A DNA stretch of 64,000 nucleotides from Bugula neritina. Its lineage: Eukaryota; Bryozoa; Gymnolaemata; Cheilostomatida; Bugulidae. The position numbers and the translations under genes are program-made. The stretch covers positions 7,242,429-7,306,428 of the forward strand of contig OZ037769.1 of NCBI GenBank assembly GCA_964035545.1. The letters are read 5' to 3'. A model generated the notes under the pieces. That model was not told the origin of the DNA and searched no databases. It was given only the letters and a program-made list of their open reading frames with translations. Positions 22,601-32,215 of this stretch are shown here, one piece after another; the stretch's first letter is position 1; each line of letters begins with the position of its first letter.

Positions 22601-25600
22601 TAAAATAATTCTAAGCTATATCTATCTTATTTTCAGTCTCCGAAACCTGACGCTGATGGGAATGATGAGGTAAATATTTCCGTCTAGTATTTAATTGTAT
22701 TGTATATGTGATAGTTACTATTCTGCATGGTTGATTACTTGCAGTTAGTGTGTAATAAACTCTCTAGTTATTATATGATAAGTATGATGTAACTCTTAAT
22801 GCAGGAGCAATCAGCCAATAAGATTCCTCGCCCGGCGTCTGCTAAAGGAAGCAGACGTAGGCATAGAGAAGGTAAGGGAGTTGTCTTACTCTTAATCTGA
22901 ACGCAACTAGAAAATAAAGGCTGTTTGTTATCTCCAGAGTATACTGCTGTGTTTGCTGTGATGTGATATTTATTGTAATATCAGTTGTCACCTCTTTGTC
23001 TTTAATAACATGTGTTTCTAGTCTAACCATTTATTGTGCTAAACTCATTTATTTTAGATGAAAAATTGTTCAAATTGCCATGAACACATTCTGAGTTAAA
23101 ATTTATTTTTCGCAATTGTTCTGTGCAAGACGCGTGTATGATTAGGTATTTAAAAGAGTACTTATCATAGAACTTTACGACATAGAAAGGTGGCACAGCC
23201 TATCTGGTTCGTAAATGTGTCACTCCTTCCTGTTTTAAAGTAGTAACTCGTGTGTCTTAGGTGCCCAATATTGGCAAAAGTTCAAACAATTTTTTTGTCA
23301 ATTCATGAAACTATAGCACCAGAGTGGTGTTGTATTTGTGTGTCATAGGTTTTTTTAACAATTGTTGAAATATTCAACTACTTCATTCGTCACTACTCTT
23401 TGCGTTATCAGAGTTGTGAGACTTGCTTGTTTGTGTTTATTTTGGAGCACTAACCATGTTTATTTGACAGCTATGTGTTTTTGCCATTACTTGCAGGACG
23501 TAGGCAAGCTCCAGATGATCTGGAGGATGGTAAGACAACTCTCTGTCTTTTGTTTTTCATTTAACTCTCTTTATGCCAAAACTATACTTGCCTACAAGCA
23601 AGCTACAGTAGCCTGTAGTTACACCTAATTTGTAGTACTGTAGCTTTTAGCCAGTGTAGGTAATGTTTGATAGTAAATATACGAAGGGTAACATGGTGTG
23701 TGTAGTGTGTTAAATCTCATTATTGTAGCAGTAGAAATGCAGGAGTTATAGATACAGTGATATCATTTGCTATACTTTATAATTTCACAATAAATGTACT
23801 GTGGTGTAACATGCTGCATGTACTGTAGTTTAACATGCTGCATGTACTGTAGCTACACACAGCTCATGTACTTAAAAAACGAAGTTGTGCCATAATGCAG
23901 CCTTGTACTACACATCAGTGTAATACAACAGATTGATAGCCCTAGGCCCTTGAAACAACAGCTAAAACTAACACTAGAATAGCCTGTATAATGCTTGCGG
24001 TACAACTTTTTGTGAAACTATAAGATTGTGTGCTCTCTGCTTAAAAATGTAATCTAAAATTAAAATAAAAAGTTTAAAGAGAAATCCAACAAATAGTAAT
24101 CAGGCCATGGTGACATTTTAGACTATGTTTGTTCCACAAGTTTTGTTGTGCATACAACTCCTGTGTATCAACTTGAACCACTGTCACAATAAATCCAATT
24201 ATATGCAGCTTTAACAATTATTAAATAGTGCACAAAAACAGCAAAACATCATAGAACTTTTCATGATAACAAAAGTAAATTGCCAAGCAAATGAATAACC
24301 TATCAACAATGATTAAAGCCTTGTTAAATTATAGATATGTTGCATATTAATTTGCTTCTGCATGTGCTTGCACAAATTGCCACTGTCACTACAACTACCT
24401 GCTTACTTGTGCCATCTACAATATGCTTGCTAACTACTGGTAACTGCTTTCTTCTATAACAGTAGTTGATGCAACATTTTACTACTTGATTACCTATCTA
24501 AACTGTTTATAATATAGTACATAGTCGGTTACCTCGGACAATATGGTTCATTTTATAGATAATGGCCAAACGGACAAAAAAGGTAGCTCAGCCAATCAGG
24601 ACGAAGATCCTGCTGTGCCTCCCCAGGTTGAACAAGTGTAAGTGTGATGTCACTGTTTTTATCTCATGTTTATAAATTTAATTCAGTTTTTATTAGTTGT
24701 TATGAAATTAGGTTATTATTAAATATATGTGTATAGATAATCATTCTTTTTTAATATATTTGTGTAATGAGTAGTGCACTTGAATGTTGAATAATGTTTT
24801 ATAGTTATTTAGAAAAATATTTCAGTCTCTTTCTATAACATACAACCCCCATATGTAATATAGGTGTGTGTCATATTACTGTTATACAAATATAGCTGTG
24901 TTTGTATTATTTGTAATATAAATAAATTTTATATTCTTGGCATTGTATGTAATATAGAATTATGTTTAGTATTATTGCTTTTATATGTAATATGGTTTTA
25001 TTTTATATTACTGTTATTATATGTAATAAAGTTATGTTTTATATTATTTTTATATGTAGTTAAGTTATGTTTTATATTACTGTTATTATAGCCGACGTTT
25101 AGCAAGACCAAGTAGCGCCAGGCCTGCCCCACCTCGAGTCAAGAGACAAGACAATGTTCAAGACTCACTCAATGAAAGGTAACCTGTGTTAAAGAACTAC
25201 TCCACTAAATAGTGACTAATGTCTGCCACTCAAAGTTTCCTTTGTTTAGTAGATTCCTCCACTCTTGTACATTCCTGCATGAGCTTGAAGGTGGAAAAGT
25301 TAGTAGTAACTATAACAATGTTCGGGTCCGCTTGGAAGACTAAACAGATGTCTCCTTAATATGTTCATCAGCATCTATCATGCAGGACTCTACTCTATGG
25401 GCAATGAGACTGCATACTCATAGCAGTTTGAAAGCATTGTGGGGGCGTCACTTACTTTCGTAATAATTGACATCACAGTTACACTTGTAGACGTCAATTT
25501 AATTTGTAAATTATTGTTGCTATGTTAAATCTTTCGCCATGTAGCACTTTAATACCGTTAGCATCTATTAAATATATGCCTAATGCAGATACACCTGTAT

Positions 25601-26882
25601 CAGAAGGACATATATCTGCCTGCATTATGGAATATGATTATTGCACTCTATGGTGGTCTGATGTTGTAACAAAAGATATCCAGGCCTAACACTCCCATGT
25701 TTTGTATTGATAGAGTGGATAGTGCGAGGACGCAAAGGGTTGAAAATGTCATCATTGATAATGCCCAGCAATCGGGAGACGAAGATGACGATCATTTTAT
25801 GGTAGAAGATGGAGCCCAAGATCCTTCAATACCAGACCGGGAGGAGACTGTAGCGCCCCCTAGTGAAGAAGATGGCCAGCACGGTGCGTGTAGATCTAGT
25901 CAAAGTTTAAATCCCCTCAATCATGGCCACTAATGAAAAAGACTCGGCTGACCAACCATTCAGCTGGTTTGCTCATTGGTTTTGTTAGTCAAAAGTAATT
26001 TTTAGGCACCATTAGTTGTCGAATGTTGAAGCTCCAGTATAGGTAATGTTTCAAATTTAACTTGTGTGTATATTTAATTTAAGGAGAATATCAACAACAA
26101 ATAAATTTGATTTACATTAACTCTTCTTCAATTGTAAGTTCATAACCTATAAACTCTCTTTCACATGTATGTAATAGTGTGATACTCCCCTCTTATAGGT
26201 GGTTTAGTAAAGAAGATTCTAGAGTCAAAGAAAGAATATGATCAATCAGAACAACAGAAAAGTCAAACAAAAACAAAGATAGACAAATCTTCGGTCAATG
26301 ATGCAACAAGACACAAAGAGAAGGAGATGGTGAGAAAAGAGGTGTGTATGGTTTTCATTCTGTTTTCAATTAAGAAACTGGAATCCTGTTTTATGTAGAT
26401 GTACTGCTCTTTAGCGAAACAGTCTCATTTCTAGTCAATATTTGATTGAGGTGCCCAACATCTGCGTTCCTATTCTCTTAGCTAATCATTTAATTTGCAA
26501 ACTAAGTTTTACCCAAGTCTTACAGTTGATTCAATGTCCAGCTTTATTTCATGCAAAACTATGTTCGTTAGGTAATATGAGAGTTGTATTGCCGTGTTGT
26601 AAATAGTATATACTCATTAGATTTACTCATTGTCTTGTAAACTTTGTCCTGTAATACAGACTTGGTGATGAATGTATTCAGGTTGACAAATTGCGGGCAA
26701 GTATTCAGACACTCACAAGAAGTGCTAACCCGCTGGGTAAGATTATGGACTATGTGCAAGAGGATCTGCACTCTATGCAAAAGGAGAGGGACACTTGGAG
26801 GGCAGAAAATAAGAAGCTGTCTGAGCAAATCAAGAAGGAAATGGGGTAAGAATATATTTTATAATATATATGCAGTGTGTGT

Positions 26883-26976
<94 letters not shown>

Positions 26977-27894
26977 TGTGTGTTATATATTATATATAAA
27001 CGGTGTGTGTTATATGTTACATATACACAGTGTGTGTATATGTAATATATATATACACAGTGTGTGTTATATGTTGTATATACACAGTTATATTAGTATC
27101 AGTTCTATAGCGTTTCGGACACTGAGCCTAATGGTAACACCATTAGAGAGTGAACTATCAGCCCGAATTATTTCAAGAGTGTATGCACAACATTTATTAT
27201 AAAACCAATATGTTTGGGCATACTAGCCTGAAATTGTATTTAGTTGATAGCTAATATATATTTGAGTAATTTAATATTACATAAGTGTACCCTGTCAGGG
27301 ATTCCTTAATATCTCTACAGTAGTAAACATCTCCGTGGTATAAAGGGGTTTAGCTCTTTAATAAATCTTTAAGTTAATTAATTGTAATACTAATTATTTA
27401 TCAAACTTGTTCAGTATTATGTTGCTGATGGACATGTAGAATTTGTAAATCTTTCTGTTGTACACTGTGCGCTATAGATCACTGTACAACATTTGATATA
27501 ATCACGTATTATCATATGTTATTTTAATGCACTGTTTCGATAGTTTGGAGTTGGGGGTTTGGAGTTCGGACAATGATGTGTATTAAAATATTGTACTCAG
27601 TCTTCCCAACTCTGTGCTGCTTTTAGCTATTTTCGTTCTAAAGGCTGCCACAGAACTGTTTAGTTGACTTTATTGTATCACCCGCATGCATTGTTGTTGA
27701 GTGACAGCTGGTAATATTATAACGGATGGTGTTGTAGGGTGACTGACGGATCAATCGAACCTCTTAAAGCCACTCTTGCGGAGTTGGAACAGGCCGTATC
27801 TGATCAGCTCGACCTCATCGCAGCTGTTAAACATTCTATTATTGAAAATGATGAGAAAATAACCAAAATGTTATCTTCAGTATCAAAGTCCTAG
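10604..27894 (+). CDS. TRAF3IP1: Intraflagellar transport protein 54 (TRAF3-interacting protein 1)
   Basis: Exons (CDS): 10604-10729, 19649-19717, 20027-20075, 20216-20328, 20577-20765, 20992-21021, 21730-22032, 22637-22669, 22805-22871, 23497-23529, 24559-24637, 25092-25178, 25714-25883, 26199-26341, 26682-26845, 27738-27894. These give a 603-residue frame with compatible phases throughout. An extra in-frame 33-nt exon (21401-21433) is possible. Residues 1-119 form the calponin-homology-like domain that binds tubulin ([37 protein letters not shown]). A long Lys/Arg/Asp/Glu linker follows, then the conserved [16 protein letters not shown] motif, then a C-terminal coiled coil ([12 protein letters not shown], then [13 protein letters not shown], then [12 protein letters not shown]) that pairs with IFT20 in the IFT-B complex of cilia. 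Intron 1 holds a 7.3 kb gypsy element in antisense. Confidence 0.95.
10981..11285 (-). repeat. 3' LTR of the gypsy element
   Basis: 305 bp, plus-strand ends TGTTATAG...CCACCACA, with standard TG...CA termini. It is the same sequence as 17945-18249. The host flank on the left ends in ATAA. Confidence 0.95.
11286..11296 (-). other. Polypurine tract of the gypsy element
   Basis: On the minus strand GGAGGGGGCAG directly abuts the start of the 3' LTR, where plus-strand DNA synthesis is primed in LTR retroelements. Confidence 0.7.
11559..12137 (-). CDS. Gypsy third ORF region, distal frame (coiled-coil, no ATG)
   Basis: An open frame from 12137 down to the stop at 11559, without an ATG near its start. 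Its C-terminal third is Arg/Glu-rich and heptad-like ([20 protein letters not shown], then [17 protein letters not shown]), suggesting a coiled coil with a basic tail. It overlaps the proximal ORF (11950-12456) by about 190 nt and is offset by +1 (equivalently -2). A (GA)n run in the overlap could explain the split by loss of one dinucleotide. Function unknown. It could be the second half of one accessory protein, or reached by splicing or frameshift. Confidence 0.55.
   Translation of the reverse strand, partial: RWRGTQSRPQQLLPPGNCHPSWKQPPTGLPLPQRERSGPIKEVRVIVNATSAFLNAIKPLITDSARLSRLEQGFPSPRPIISGAADKLTQSANSPPHSPLRMPHTFPRVVLQRVDTNAYTLPPPLPSSERKRHRQPTSSRSSPWARNLREVEARAHDLEQEVYRLAPRVQAASSELKYLQESIKRMKRAARS
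11950..12456 (-). CDS. Gypsy third ORF region, proximal frame, 168 aa
   Basis: Starts 18 nt after the pol stop with an ATG in a different frame from pol. The product is acidic at its N-terminus ([13 protein letters not shown], then [18 protein letters not shown]) and Ser/Thr/Pro-rich later. There is no signal peptide, transmembrane segment or known domain, so it does not look like an envelope protein. It ends abruptly after the overlap with the distal frame. Because gag and pol are intact and the LTRs identical, either this split is a very recent lesion or it is functional. Confidence 0.55.
   Translation of the reverse strand: METGSMPVDSELIQQIESELLGTTFHVNDDEDTVMADGLLDLELDTVLGQSTHDSSVPRVHSKSSDSQASNGRQSLELGCKDPPRSNTNSTFVDTLAPVSPGMPSLEMAWDSEPAPTTSTTRQLPPQLEATSNWITPATEREIRTHQGGESNRECNLCLSQRHQTTHH
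12474..16871 (-). CDS. pol: Gypsy pol polyprotein
   Basis: 1465 residues from the first ATG. The frame is open further upstream to 17138, overlapping gag in the -1 frame. Domains: aspartic protease ([11 protein letters not shown], catalytic Asp about residue 68); reverse transcriptase ([12 protein letters not shown], catalytic YLDD about residue 497); RNase H (DTDASDQ, about 647); integrase zinc-binding HHCC region; catalytic core (DLVGPM about 979, HSDQGAQF about 1040, VVERNNRM about 1075); and a GPY/F module (KFVGPYVVV, about 1208). An unusual C-terminal extension of about 230 residues follows, Pro/Glu/Thr-rich. It makes cDNA and integrates it. No stop or frameshift is seen. Expression probably requires slippage at 17090-17096. 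Confidence 0.95.
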   Translation of the reverse strand: MEPEGPVERPKPRRHQPRRRKPRKPRVKPPPSCQTRTAHAGGVKVQPHGESYFLPGKVAGNAVTFLLDSGCTTNLLSRRVFEALPRRDRDRVRPYTGEHGTLADGSCIPFYGIIELPGRVRDQAVQETFIIGQLEEDAILGMPFLKQHQCRIDFSKLVVLMGGRELACVDKFGRPLVGGVQVVRNCTVPGRSRATIHCRVNSNRIARLGVVESAHEKIQLASSLNRLTERGEVLVQCVNPFTEPIELPAGSMLGRFHSVQEEDVGPSLGDATEAPPRHPIQGRGAVPTHLRELYETASGGCASNRERQAMAKLLRDYGDVFSSGEHDVGLTGVVRHEIPLTAGTVPVRQPTRRLGPEKEKEVSRQVRDLLDRGLIEPAHSAWSSPVVLVRKKDGSWRFCVDYRKLNSVTIQDAYPLPRIDESLDALAGSKYFSTLDLLSGYWQVPLSPDAQEKAAFITRDGLWKWKVLPFGLTSAPATFQRLMEQVLSGLHWKTLLVYLDDVIVISPDFETHVSRLQEVFERLRGAGLKLKPSKCALLQPEVKYLGHVVGRNGVATDPEKVRAVEDWVTPQDLTGLRAFLGLVGYYRQYIPDFAGIAQPLNRLTAKGVTWQWTPVEQEAFDRLKGCLLTAPILAYPDPTLEYILDTDASDQNVGAVLSQVQEGREVVVAYYSKSLSPAERNYCTTRKELLAVIKSVKHFRPYLYGRKFRLRTDHASLIWLCRRAEPSSQVARWLEILAEFSYRIEHRPGKRHSNADGLSRRPDGGCKQCLNIERRDGGLPRCELETLAHHGASFDWDQGQLRQRVDESPEDVQNLRTNPVLAGNVRELKKLQEVLPGVVADIYRAKREGRRPSEERIRQGCAEFRLYCQRWDSLRIGQDGLLTISLAASGRHPERKRVVCPTAIRRELIWDTHKQAHAGVKRVISKLRLRWYWPQMERDVRLRVKQCEICQASKHSRPPGEAGRRRLYAGRPWQVVAVDLVGPMPMTPRGNNWILVLTDHFTRWADALAIPDASAPTVARALDQHVFCYFGLPEQIHSDQGAQFQSQLMSDLCRLWGVNQSRTTPYHPQGNGVVERNNRMLGDALRSLLLGRGQEEWDTVLPQVMRAYRSTPHTSTGETPNLLMLGRETRVPDHLTYHVPEQDNSVHEYASELVERMKAAHDILRQQQWKVRHEDSDEPPLYQRGDKVWMVNYRRRRGQADKLKPKFVGPYVVVEAMPNHTYKIERSGQVSIQNESRLKPYWASPDGVGEAPPLLEPRRQTTTRGRRRHGPEYEVVIPREENLVREERQLLSTEACPPPPSLIPSLPETEPVPEVQTPTEGGAPSGEQEEVTTNGEVETPLEAPTNEPASVSPPLERGQRTRKPPPYLKDFICDCIRSGAHESLGENRTICWSCEPHANINFCEGGIVGGINARKANSSDLVSQKRCSAFSYADIAKGRRISQPAPTLPRTLSMDINTEFPGKPV
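17045..17911 (-). CDS. gag: Gypsy gag (capsid) protein
   Basis: 288 residues starting 15 nt downstream of the tRNA primer site. It carries a retrotransposon-gag capsid fold signature ([20 protein letters not shown], then [13 protein letters not shown], then LRARFG). The C-terminal part is Gln/Gly-rich. No CCHC zinc knuckle of the C..C....H....C type could be found in any frame near the end, which is unusual for this group. Gag forms the virus-like particle that houses reverse transcription. Its last 30 codons overlap the pol frame. Confidence 0.9.
   Translation of the reverse strand: METENARMQPPPVEGERRNAVNPVNHEGEEAYRHCLKAPTFTGSEDVEQFIQEFREVMEVAQWPHRVALIQLRRAVTEQAKPYGVGTDVDGILAALRARFGTSVIDARTKLERLCRTPRTSLQEHAATVKKLAQIAYSDLPAQHQERYTYDAFVQSLNDLGLDHHLRAKGITRIEDALKAGEAYLLAIQMHRAQRNPPVVGVSAARATTGSEALPLEAEVDRMVEMLGQLVTILAGAGPGQALRMPPTPVGQGWSSADQDQGQKGRPQYQGALNCHGPRTLSLPAGRN
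17053..17096 (-). promoter_or_regulatory. Probable -1 ribosomal frameshift signal between gag and pol
   Basis: On the minus strand, in the gag frame, GCG TTA AAC contains the heptamer GTTAAAC (17096-17090). A 6-nt spacer follows (17089-17084). Then comes a perfect 9 bp inverted repeat, GGCCCGCGG (17083-17075) and CCGCGGGCC (17061-17053), with a 13-nt loop. The gag stop follows 5 nt later. Pol is open in the -1 frame across the whole signal. GUUAAAC is a known functional slippery sequence (equine arteritis virus). That it works here is inferred. Confidence 0.8.
17926..17943 (-). other. Primer binding site, tRNA-Leu
   Basis: One base inside the 5' LTR the minus strand reads TGGTGGCAGCGGTGGGAT, complementary to the 3' end of animal tRNA-Leu (AAG/UAG type, ending CCCACCGCTGCCA plus CCA). 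This tRNA would prime minus-strand cDNA. Confidence 0.85.
17945..18249 (-). repeat. 5' LTR of the gypsy element
   Basis: 305 bp, apparently identical to 10981-11285. It should carry the promoter and start site of the element's transcript, which runs leftward, antisense to IFT54. The right flank starts with ATAA, matching the left flank of the element. Confidence 0.95.
21139..21368. repeat. Minisatellite, about 23 bp x 10
   Basis: About ten head-to-tail copies of ACTCTGTCGTACATATCACT plus GTG with single-base variants, inside an IFT54 intron. They end shortly before a possible 33-nt exon (21401-21433). Confidence 0.9.
24890..25090. repeat. Degenerate AT-rich repeat
   Basis: Imperfect repetition of short units such as TTATATGTAATATAG and GTTATGTTTTATATTA within the IFT54 intron before exon 25092-25178. 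Non-coding. Confidence 0.5.
26889..26972. repeat. (AT)n microsatellite
   Basis: About 40 AT dinucleotides in the penultimate phase of the gene's 3' introns, flanked by CAGTGTGTGTTATATATTAT copies on both sides. Short ORFs through it are artefacts. Confidence 0.95.
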
Positions 27895-28791
27895 TCAATG
27901 CGTGATATCTGCGATATTCTGCACTGCATCGCTACGTCATTGCTTGTCTGATAATGGAGATTCAAAGGGGGAGCTGTTTTCTACAACCAAACTGAGAAGT
28001 TGTCCACTCAACTTGAGAGTAGCCAATTCTGGCAATAATGTCATTAATTACACGGTTTCCTTTGGACGGTTATGCCGATGTTATTTACTTTCAATTTTAT
28101 CATATCTGCTGTAGACAGAAATCGCTCAGTTAGTTACGCACCATTGCTTGCTAGCAGACTTTCCACTTATTCCTTTTCCAGTTTAAATTTTTGAACTCGA
28201 AAAGCTGTAAAAATTGCAGCTTGTGAAATGTCTCGGGTCATTCTATTTGTCATTACGTGACTACTGTAAGGGTGGAGAAAGCTTTAAAACTTTTAGTGAA
28301 ATTATAAACAATGCCGTCCTTCAAGTCAGATATCTGATGTTACCTCAAATACACCAGACATTCATTTATATATTTCCTCTAAATTCTATACATTGGTGTT
28401 ATATTTATTTAATTTTTTTAATCAATGAAAGATGTTTATATACCTAAGAATAATCATGGTTTTAGCCAAATAAAAAGGGAAAGTAATAATAAAATGGTTG
28501 TAATCTGTTCAAATGTGTAATGTTTATGCCACCACAAGTTTTGTTATAAACGTAAAAGCAAGCCATAGTTTATTTTAATTTTGAATCTTTGATATTTCAA
28601 TAGTGCAGGTTTGACTCTAGCTCAAGAGAAACATTGGTCAGTAAATAGTTTTTCTGTTATAAAATAGGCCTTATTTCACTGCTTCTCTGAGAAGTTCAAC
28701 ATTATTTTGTGGAATGGTTACAGAGAGCATAACTCTAACAGTTGAATAATGTATTTGAAAAGAGGTAACTCCGTGCAGTGCTAGTCGGCTA

Positions 28792-28804
28792 ATTGCCTGG
28801 CAAC
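28792..28804 (+). promoter_or_regulatory. Candidate RFX X-box upstream of SPAG8
   Basis: ATTGCCTGGCAAC matches the X-box pattern RYYNYY-N-RRNRAC at every position and is a near-perfect palindrome. It lies 119 bp before the SPAG8 start codon. RFX factors bind such sites in promoters of ciliary genes across animals, so control of SPAG8 by RFX is a reasonable inference. Confidence 0.65.
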
Positions 28805-28922
28805 TGGGCGCCATTTTTTATGATAGTAAACAATGCTTAGTTGAAGTTCTACGTGATGATATCATTTAATCAGCATTAGAATTGGACTGTTTAGCTTTAC
28901 TAACATTAGAATATCATAAACC

Positions 28923-31900
28923 ATGTCACTTTTAAATCAAGGAAGAAATGAAATTCGTGTTAACAACTCGGGGGCTAAATGCTTGCTTGAAAATTGGGTC
29001 GAAGAGGTAAAGTAATATCGTAGTCCTAGTAGCACTAGTAGTTTAGTGTAAGTATATAGATATAAAATTATAAACAGGAATCAAGTTGATAATCTTAATA
29101 TTTACTTTGCGTATACCTAAGAATTTTTTTAATTTTTTAAATAATGATGTTTTTTATAATTATAATTAAATTTAAAAACAGAAACTTGAAACATGTGATG
29201 ACAAAATTGATTATGAAAGTTGTAGTTCGAGTTGAAGCATTTTCAGTTTCCAACTTTGAATGCTAGGCTCCTTTTTTTAAATATGAAGAAACAGGTTTAG
29301 TTTAATGATAATTCTGAGATTACAATGGAATTCAAACAGCAAAAAGATATGCAAATATATTAAATATGACTTGATGAGTGTGAGTACAACTGCAAGCAAC
29401 AAAAGTAGATTGCGTAATACTCATACTGTGTCTCTCAAATGTTAAAACTAAAAAAATTAAAAGTATATAACAGAAGGAATATAATGATAATGATACAATA
29501 ACTCTTCTTAGCATGTATGAAAATCATATTCGAACATGGTTTGCTGCTTTGAATGACTCATAAGCATTGAAGTTAGGAAGTTAATAACTTAATACTTTAA
29601 TAGAACCTTTTGCTTACATAAGTAGGCTACTGAGAGTTTTTAGAAAAAGAACTTGTATTATCTGATTAGTTTCAGTTCTAGTAAAGTATTTTGTTGCTGC
29701 AATTTTCACTTTTATTAAAACAAACTTTAACTATTCTTTGTATAATTTGCAAAAGTTTTGTATTTGAAAAAATATTTACCCAATGTATCTACCTAGCAGT
29801 TAGTCTAGTTATTTTTTTGTCTGTAAGTAAAATGTTAACTTTTATATTTCATTGCCTTCCTAAGTTAGTTATGCTTATGGGATGTGTAAAAAGTTAAAAA
29901 AATAAAAGGGCATAAAGATTGAGATCTAGTGTGTTTGTAGAGAGCTGTGTCTCACATAGACCCTACAGAAGTCAAAGAACCACACAAAGGTGCTGCTCAA
30001 ATTTTTAAAGATGGACACCAGGGCTTACTGAACACAAATTTTAATGCACCAGCTGAAAATCTAACGATAGTTAGAGAGACGTACACTGAACCAAGATATC
30101 CTGGGGTGGCCGTCAAAGGTACCAAACAAAGAATGATGGAACAAGCATTTGCTGAAATAGCTAGGTTAGTAAGCACTCTAGTTTTTTGACATGTTTAATA
30201 TTAGTGCTCTAGAGTCTATCTGTAGTCTATTTATAGTCTATTTACAGTACTATTGCTATATTATTTAGTTGATCAAAAGATAATTTACAAATTTAGTAAA
30301 ATTTCAAATAAACATATATATGTTATAATAGATTATTTTATTAATGACAACTTTGCGCATAACTTTGCTATTTTATGTTTTGCTTTTTTGAAAATTTATG
30401 GAAAATGTTATATACTTATGTTGTAAAAGCATTGTATTTAACACTATAGTGTTCTCCATAGTTGAACAAATTTCTCGGAGAATAGTAATAGCTCAGCAAT
30501 GTGGTGACATTGTATTGATTGTGTTATACAATTTATATTTGCAAATAGAAAAGAATACAAGAGGTAAACTAAATATAGTCTTCTTTGCTATAATAACATA
30601 AATTTTGCAGATTTGTTCACAAATAATATGAGCATTGAATTAATGCTGTTATTTTTTAAGCCTATTATATATGCAAATCTGATTATTTATGTTATAAAAC
30701 AACACCAATTCCTGTTCAGTTTCTTGCACACAAGTTTTGTTCTGAGTTAGATGTTATTTTATGCACTTTTATTTTTGGTGAGACTACCTCATGCTGATCT
30801 TGTTATGTGCCAGTATATCAGAATATTATATTTTATCATTATATCAAATAATTTAAAGAAAAACTTTCTGTATAGTGAGCAAGCCAAAAGGTCTTTTCAC
30901 CCAGAACCTGAGCCTTTAGACTACAGCACAGAATTTAGAGATAACTATACTAAAGAATTTCAAACAAGCAGGCCTCTACCAACCAGAGTAAGAACGCTAC
31001 TTATCTATTTATTATATATACATGAACATTGTGTAGAAAATATAGCTATGAGTGTAGAATTGTTCAGAAAATAAAAACATAGTAAAATAACTTTTAAATA
31101 AATAACATAAGCCTGGCTTCTACTGTGAAATTAAAAGTGGAAACGCAACTTAAGGATTAGCTACAAGTAACACGTAGTTAAGCTAGTAAAATAGCAAAAT
31201 GCGAACTAAAACGATCAAAACTAAGTTCATTAAATTCCACCTGTATATTAGCATACACGTATGCTATAGAAATTTAATATACTTGTAGCTGGTAATTAAA
31301 AGATGTTATCTTTTACTGCATCAACTCACATGGAAATATATTGTCTTTATTGTTCATTTTATTATCTTTTTCATTGCTATACTTTCATGCTTGTACACCT
31401 ATGATAAGCTCTGAGTTTGAATAAATGAGAAGCCTTCTGTTAGAATGCCAGGTCAGACCAGGAACAACACACATATGATGTTTAATATTGAAAACTGTGA
31501 TGCCTGTACTATTATAATATAGAATTTTCTTAAACTGAAAACACACAGGCTAAGCGGGTTCCACGTGTACAAGTCTCATCTCTGTGTTGTTTATATGGAT
31601 TTCATTTCTTATTGCAGCCACACAATGTAGTCTCAGAGCAACCGGTTACTTTTTGGACTGAGCACAGAGATAAAGTGACGGTAGGTTACACCCCCCCCCC
31701 ACTATATATACAGCCATGACCCCTTACTATAAATATTAGTGCTGTAAAATCATCATGCAGGCACTGTAGACAATTTTGTGATGTAAAACTTATATCCACA
31801 ATCATATATTATGATACACCAATTACATTATAATAATAAAAGTTAGGGTAATGCTTAATACCTAGAAGTTTTTTCTAAAGCTACCCATAATTTAATTAAA

Positions 31901-32215
31901 TTTAGTGATATATAAGTAGCAATATATTTGTAGAGCCAGTTTAAGTAGTTCATAATAGAGTGATCATATACCTAAACCTTGATGTGCATAAGTTGTTACA
32001 GGAAAAGCGGTTGCATGAGTATTTAGAGTATTTTTTACCATATTATTACTTGAAGCTATAAACTTCTTTAAAGTATATTACTTTGTTAACAGGGGGTATC
32101 CCAAGTGAAAACCCGAGACACAGTATTTCGTAAAAACGCTGCATTCAGTACACCAATTGGTGAATCATGGAACTCCACTCAACCCTATGACCTTGAAAAT
32201 GTGCCAAAGATGTAA
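28923..32215 (+). CDS. SPAG8: Sperm-associated antigen 8 (ciliary microtubule inner protein)
   Basis: Exons (CDS): 28923-29006, 29941-30164, 30876-30987, 31618-31680, 32093-32215. The joined frame gives 201 residues with consistent phases. Conserved SPAG8 blocks appear in order: CLLENWVEERAVSHID (compare CLLHNWEEERATNHLD in the human protein), KDGHQGLL, GTKQRMMEQ, PVTFW, then DTVFRKNAAFSTPIGES. The protein is much shorter than mammalian SPAG8 because it lacks the long N-terminal repeat region and keeps only the conserved C-terminal part. SPAG8 lies on the inner wall of axonemal microtubules in sperm tails and motile cilia. It follows IFT54 by 1 kb on the same strand but has its own promoter with an X-box. 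A polyadenylation signal is at 32364-32369. Confidence 0.9.

Noticed and set aside
26644-27045. Plus-strand ORFs with long IYIYIY runs (also 34327-34548 and 60306-60734)
   Set aside because: These are translations of (AT)n microsatellites. At 26644-27045 the real reading is the IFT54 exon 26682-26845 in another frame.
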